Both the position numbers and the translations under genes were made by a program. The notes under the pieces were generated by a model. That model saw only the letters and a list, made by a program, of their open reading frames with translations. It was not told the origin of the DNA and searched no databases. 64,000 bases of DNA from Poronia punctata. Taxonomy: Eukaryota; Ascomycota; Sordariomycetes; Xylariales; Xylariaceae. Where the stretch lies: NCBI GenBank assembly GCA_022579005.1, contig MU401652.1, positions 1 through 64,000 on the forward strand, read 5' to 3'. Below are positions 61,555 to 64,000 of this stretch, in pieces (positions within the stretch are counted from its first letter, which is position 1; every line of letters begins with the position of its first letter).

Positions 61555-62907
61555 TTTGAACAACGACAGAGATGGAGTGAGTGGGAAGAAGTAAGGAGGA
61601 TGGAAGAAATGAAGATGAGAAGGGGGGAATAAAAGAAAGAAAGAGGAGTGAAGTAGTAAGCAGTAAGAGGGGCAGGATAAGATAAAAAGTTCGGCGTCGA
61701 ACGGATCGCCAACCAAAGCTGCTGAAAAATTTGGGACCGCATCTAGTCTACCCCTCTATTTCCCTTTCTAAGTGCAGCCCCTCCTATTGAAGAGCCCCTT
61801 GAACCCCTCGCGGGGCGCCATTCTTACTGGTCACCCAACTTTTTTACCCTGCAGGTCCAGGAAAGACCCTATGATACACTACGGCACTGCACTAGGTTAG
61901 GTAATAAAAGAGCCCTTCCCCTCAGATTCTTATTAGATTCCGTGGAAGACTCCTCTCATTGCCCGCCGGGAATCTACGGGTCTACCCAAATCTTGTAATA
62001 CTTGCCGAAAGACCATTCTGCTCATAGGTGGGGTTGACCATGCAACTCTCTTGGAAGACCCTCTTATTACCCGTATCCGGTCTGATAGGGTAATCAGCTT
62101 GACTTTTATCGCCTTTGCTTATTCTTGTAGGATCATTGATGGTCATATTACTTACTACTCACTACAGTCATTAACAATCTTTGAGTTCACTTGCCTATTT
62201 CCACTGCTTTTAGTGTACTCGAAGTGTTTTACTCTGACGTCTCCGGGCGGACATTGTGTTTCTTAAAATGGGGTTTCGGACTTCGAGGTGGTGCAGATCG
62301 GTATTGAACCTCAAAATCCAACGCCGAGCAAGTTTGGAACGTGTAGTTCTGAAAAGCAAGTTTGTTATTAGACCGGGACTGAATGATCTGACGCGCGTAT
62401 TGTCCGGCTCCCAAACCATTCGTTCTTTGTTTATAGGATAAGTCTCCATTAGACCACCAAATACAAGGCATTATAATATCATTCGTGGTGTCGAACGTTT
62501 TCGTCCTCTATCAACTCGTAGTTGAAATCGGATAGACAAAGCTCATGGAGCCATACAATAGGCAGTGGGTTCCCACGCAGGCCTATTTCAAGGTATGATT
62601 AATTTTCCCTCATGAGGTATCTATTAGCCATGTGATTCTTGGAAGTATCGGGCAATCCTCCCCCCATCGCTCATTGAGCTTCATAACGGGCTCCGACGCA
62701 TCCACGCCGGAGCAGCACCATTTTTGGCATGCTTCCAGACATGCGCCTCCTCAAGATTGCACCTAGCGCTGTGAGACAATAACATCATCCGAGATGTTGT
62801 AATGGATACTGTTGTTTTATAGAATCCCAGCAAGAGAACCAAATCGCCGAACGCCGTGCCAGATGCATGCCTACCGAAACATCATCCCGCTTTCCCAATC
62901 AGACTGC
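61555..62907. promoter_or_regulatory. SAH hydrolase promoter and eIF3h 3' flank
   Basis: On the minus strand, 61560-61680 is strongly pyrimidine-rich (ttcttcctt-type), typical of fungal housekeeping promoters and leaders. No gene recognised between 61750 and 62907. Confidence 0.5.
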
Positions 62908-63990
62908 TTATTCCGGGAGAAGGTTCCCCCTGACCGCGAACATCTTTGAGCTGATGGTTGCCGTGAAACCATCCACCTGTGTGCTGTACTGCTCAACTTG
63001 TTTGGCGTTTAGCATACCCTCGAGGCGGCTTGGTTCTTGCGGCAGCTTGAAGATGCGTTGCCATTCGTCTTCCGGTAGGGGTTGTTGCTTTGCTGCGATT
63101 CGTGCGGCGTTCTCCGCCTTTCGCTTGGTTTGCCACGCCGTAATCTTAGTCTGCTCCCGTGCCATCTGTCTTTGGTAGTACTGGAAGTTGTTAAGCTCCG
63201 TATAATGTGACTCTATACTCTCCAGTAAGAGATCGCATGTCTTCTCCAAGAAAGGATCTATTGAGAGGTCGAGCGAATCTGTAGAAGGGTATAGTGGCAT
63301 AGCAATGGTCTTGTTTTGAAGATCGGCCAACGATGTGGGCAGAGTCACGTCACCAGTGATTGGTTTCGCGGGGAGCTGGTGAAGGAAGGACGTGAGGAGA
63401 TGGGAGTTGTGCACATTGATGGGCAGTTCGGTGACAATCTCCTTAAACGTAAGCTTCGACTTTTGCAGGCTATTATGGGTTAGCGACATATCGCACAAGT
63501 GTACGTGGATGGAATCGAACCTTTCTGTTGTGAACTTGGACTCCTTATACGCCGCCATGAAAGTAGGGGTTAATTTGAACGCACGCAAGCTGAAAGCGCC
63601 CTGCGAGCTGCGGCTCACGTCGTGTACGAGGGCGACAGTCCTTTCATTTTCACGCTGATAATGATATTGGTTCTCGATAAAACCCATATTGACAAAATTG
63701 CCCATGGTAGCGCTCGTATACCAACCAACGTTGTTGGCATCAACATTTACTTCCTTCAAATGTCGTATCATTTCGTTCTGATAAGCAATGTTCGCCTTGG
63801 CTCGAGGGGCAGCAGCGGCCAGCGAGGAAGCATCGTTCTGGTGGCCGCCATCGGTGTTGCTAACATCGGCCGTGGGGAAAGGGAATGAATTCGTGATCTC
63901 TAATATTCCGTCCTGGTCCATACCAACAATCGAACCAGTTGCCGTAGTCGGGAAGCTTGCAGAGCAGTGCTTGACAATTTTCATGACAAC
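62908..63990 (-). CDS. eif3h: Translation initiation factor eIF3 subunit h (partial)
   Basis: MPN-domain subunit of eIF3, which helps recruit the 40S ribosome to mRNA. The exon reads [25 protein letters not shown], the conserved start of the MPN domain, and continues with [28 protein letters not shown]. It ends in the eIF3h-type helical C-terminus ([25 protein letters not shown], ending VRGNLLPE). The JAMM zinc residues are absent, as in eIF3h generally. A cttag acceptor at 63991-63995 (minus strand) starts this exon, so the 5' exon with the start codon lies beyond the window. 360 residues are visible, close to the full protein. Confidence 0.92.
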   Translation of the reverse strand, partial: VVMKIVKHCSASFPTTATGSIVGMDQDGILEITNSFPFPTADVSNTDGGHQNDASSLAAAAPRAKANIAYQNEMIRHLKEVNVDANNVGWYTSATMGNFVNMGFIENQYHYQRENERTVALVHDVSRSSQGAFSLRAFKLTPTFMAAYKESKFTTERFDSIHVHLCDMSLTHNSLQKSKLTFKEIVTELPINVHNSHLLTSFLHQLPAKPITGDVTLPTSLADLQNKTIAMPLYPSTDSLDLSIDPFLEKTCDLLLESIESHYTELNNFQYYQRQMAREQTKITAWQTKRKAENAARIAAKQQPLPEDEWQRIFKLPQEPSRLEGMLNAKQVEQYSTQVDGFTATISSKMFAVRGNLLPE

Positions 63991-64000
63991 CTAAGCCAAC

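Overview
The window is nuclear DNA of a filamentous ascomycete, most likely a Sordariomycete. The genes are split by short introns (mostly 50-125 bp) with gtaagt/gtatgt donors, ctaac-type branch points and ag acceptors. The gene content is Pezizomycotina-specific, including a DIM-5-type H3K9 methyltransferase and a Zn2Cys6 regulator. The left end is an AT-rich block of the kind left by RIP (repeat-induced point mutation). I predicted all splice sites by eye and kept those that join reading frames into recognisable proteins of normal length. Protein identities come from remembered family features, not from database searches.

Layout. 1-3185: gene-free AT-rich block with a peculiar residual base pattern. 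4.0-11.3 kb: THO2 (mRNA export). 12.6-13.7 kb: acyl-CoA thioesterase-like protein. 14.6-16.3 kb: sphingoid-base (sphingosine) kinase. 16.9-17.9 kb (minus): RRP1. 18.6-19.7 kb: SAM-dependent methyltransferase. 20.4-23.1 kb: adenylosuccinate synthetase in 19 exons. 24.0-25.1 kb: DIM-5 histone H3K9 methyltransferase. 26.2-27.3 kb: UBTD/DC-UbP ubiquitin-like protein with an N-myristoylation motif. 28.3-29.2 kb (minus): single-pass membrane protein with an acidic ectodomain. 30.5-36.4 kb (minus): HIR3 histone-chaperone subunit. 37.2-39.5 kb: ChAPs/BUD7-type exomer protein with an apparent frameshift. 39.7-41.0 kb (minus): beta-lactamase-fold serine hydrolase. 42.1-43.2 kb: mitochondrial carrier of the SAM-carrier type. 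43.2-50.2 kb: gene-poor. 50.2-53.6 kb: Zn2Cys6 transcription factor. 53.6-59.9 kb: gene-poor, with a 499-base assembly gap. 59.9-61.3 kb (minus): S-adenosylhomocysteine hydrolase. 62.9-64.0 kb (minus): eIF3h, cut by the window edge.

There is no biosynthetic cluster or mobile element with intact genes. These are mostly housekeeping genes. Two themes recur: chromatin and mRNA (THO2, DIM-5, HIR3), and the methyl/adenosine cycle (SAM carrier, two SAM-dependent methyltransferases, SAH hydrolase, adenylosuccinate synthetase). The second grouping may be chance.

The most unusual signals are: (1) in the first 3.18 kb cytosine almost never follows a pyrimidine, which simple CpA-directed RIP does not predict; (2) the adenylosuccinate synthetase gene is extremely intron-dense, with an 8-nt microexon and a GC-AG intron; (3) two genes have a first coding exon made only of the ATG; (4) SAH hydrolase carries its essential C-terminus on a 13-nt last exon; (5) the ChAPs gene has a frame break.
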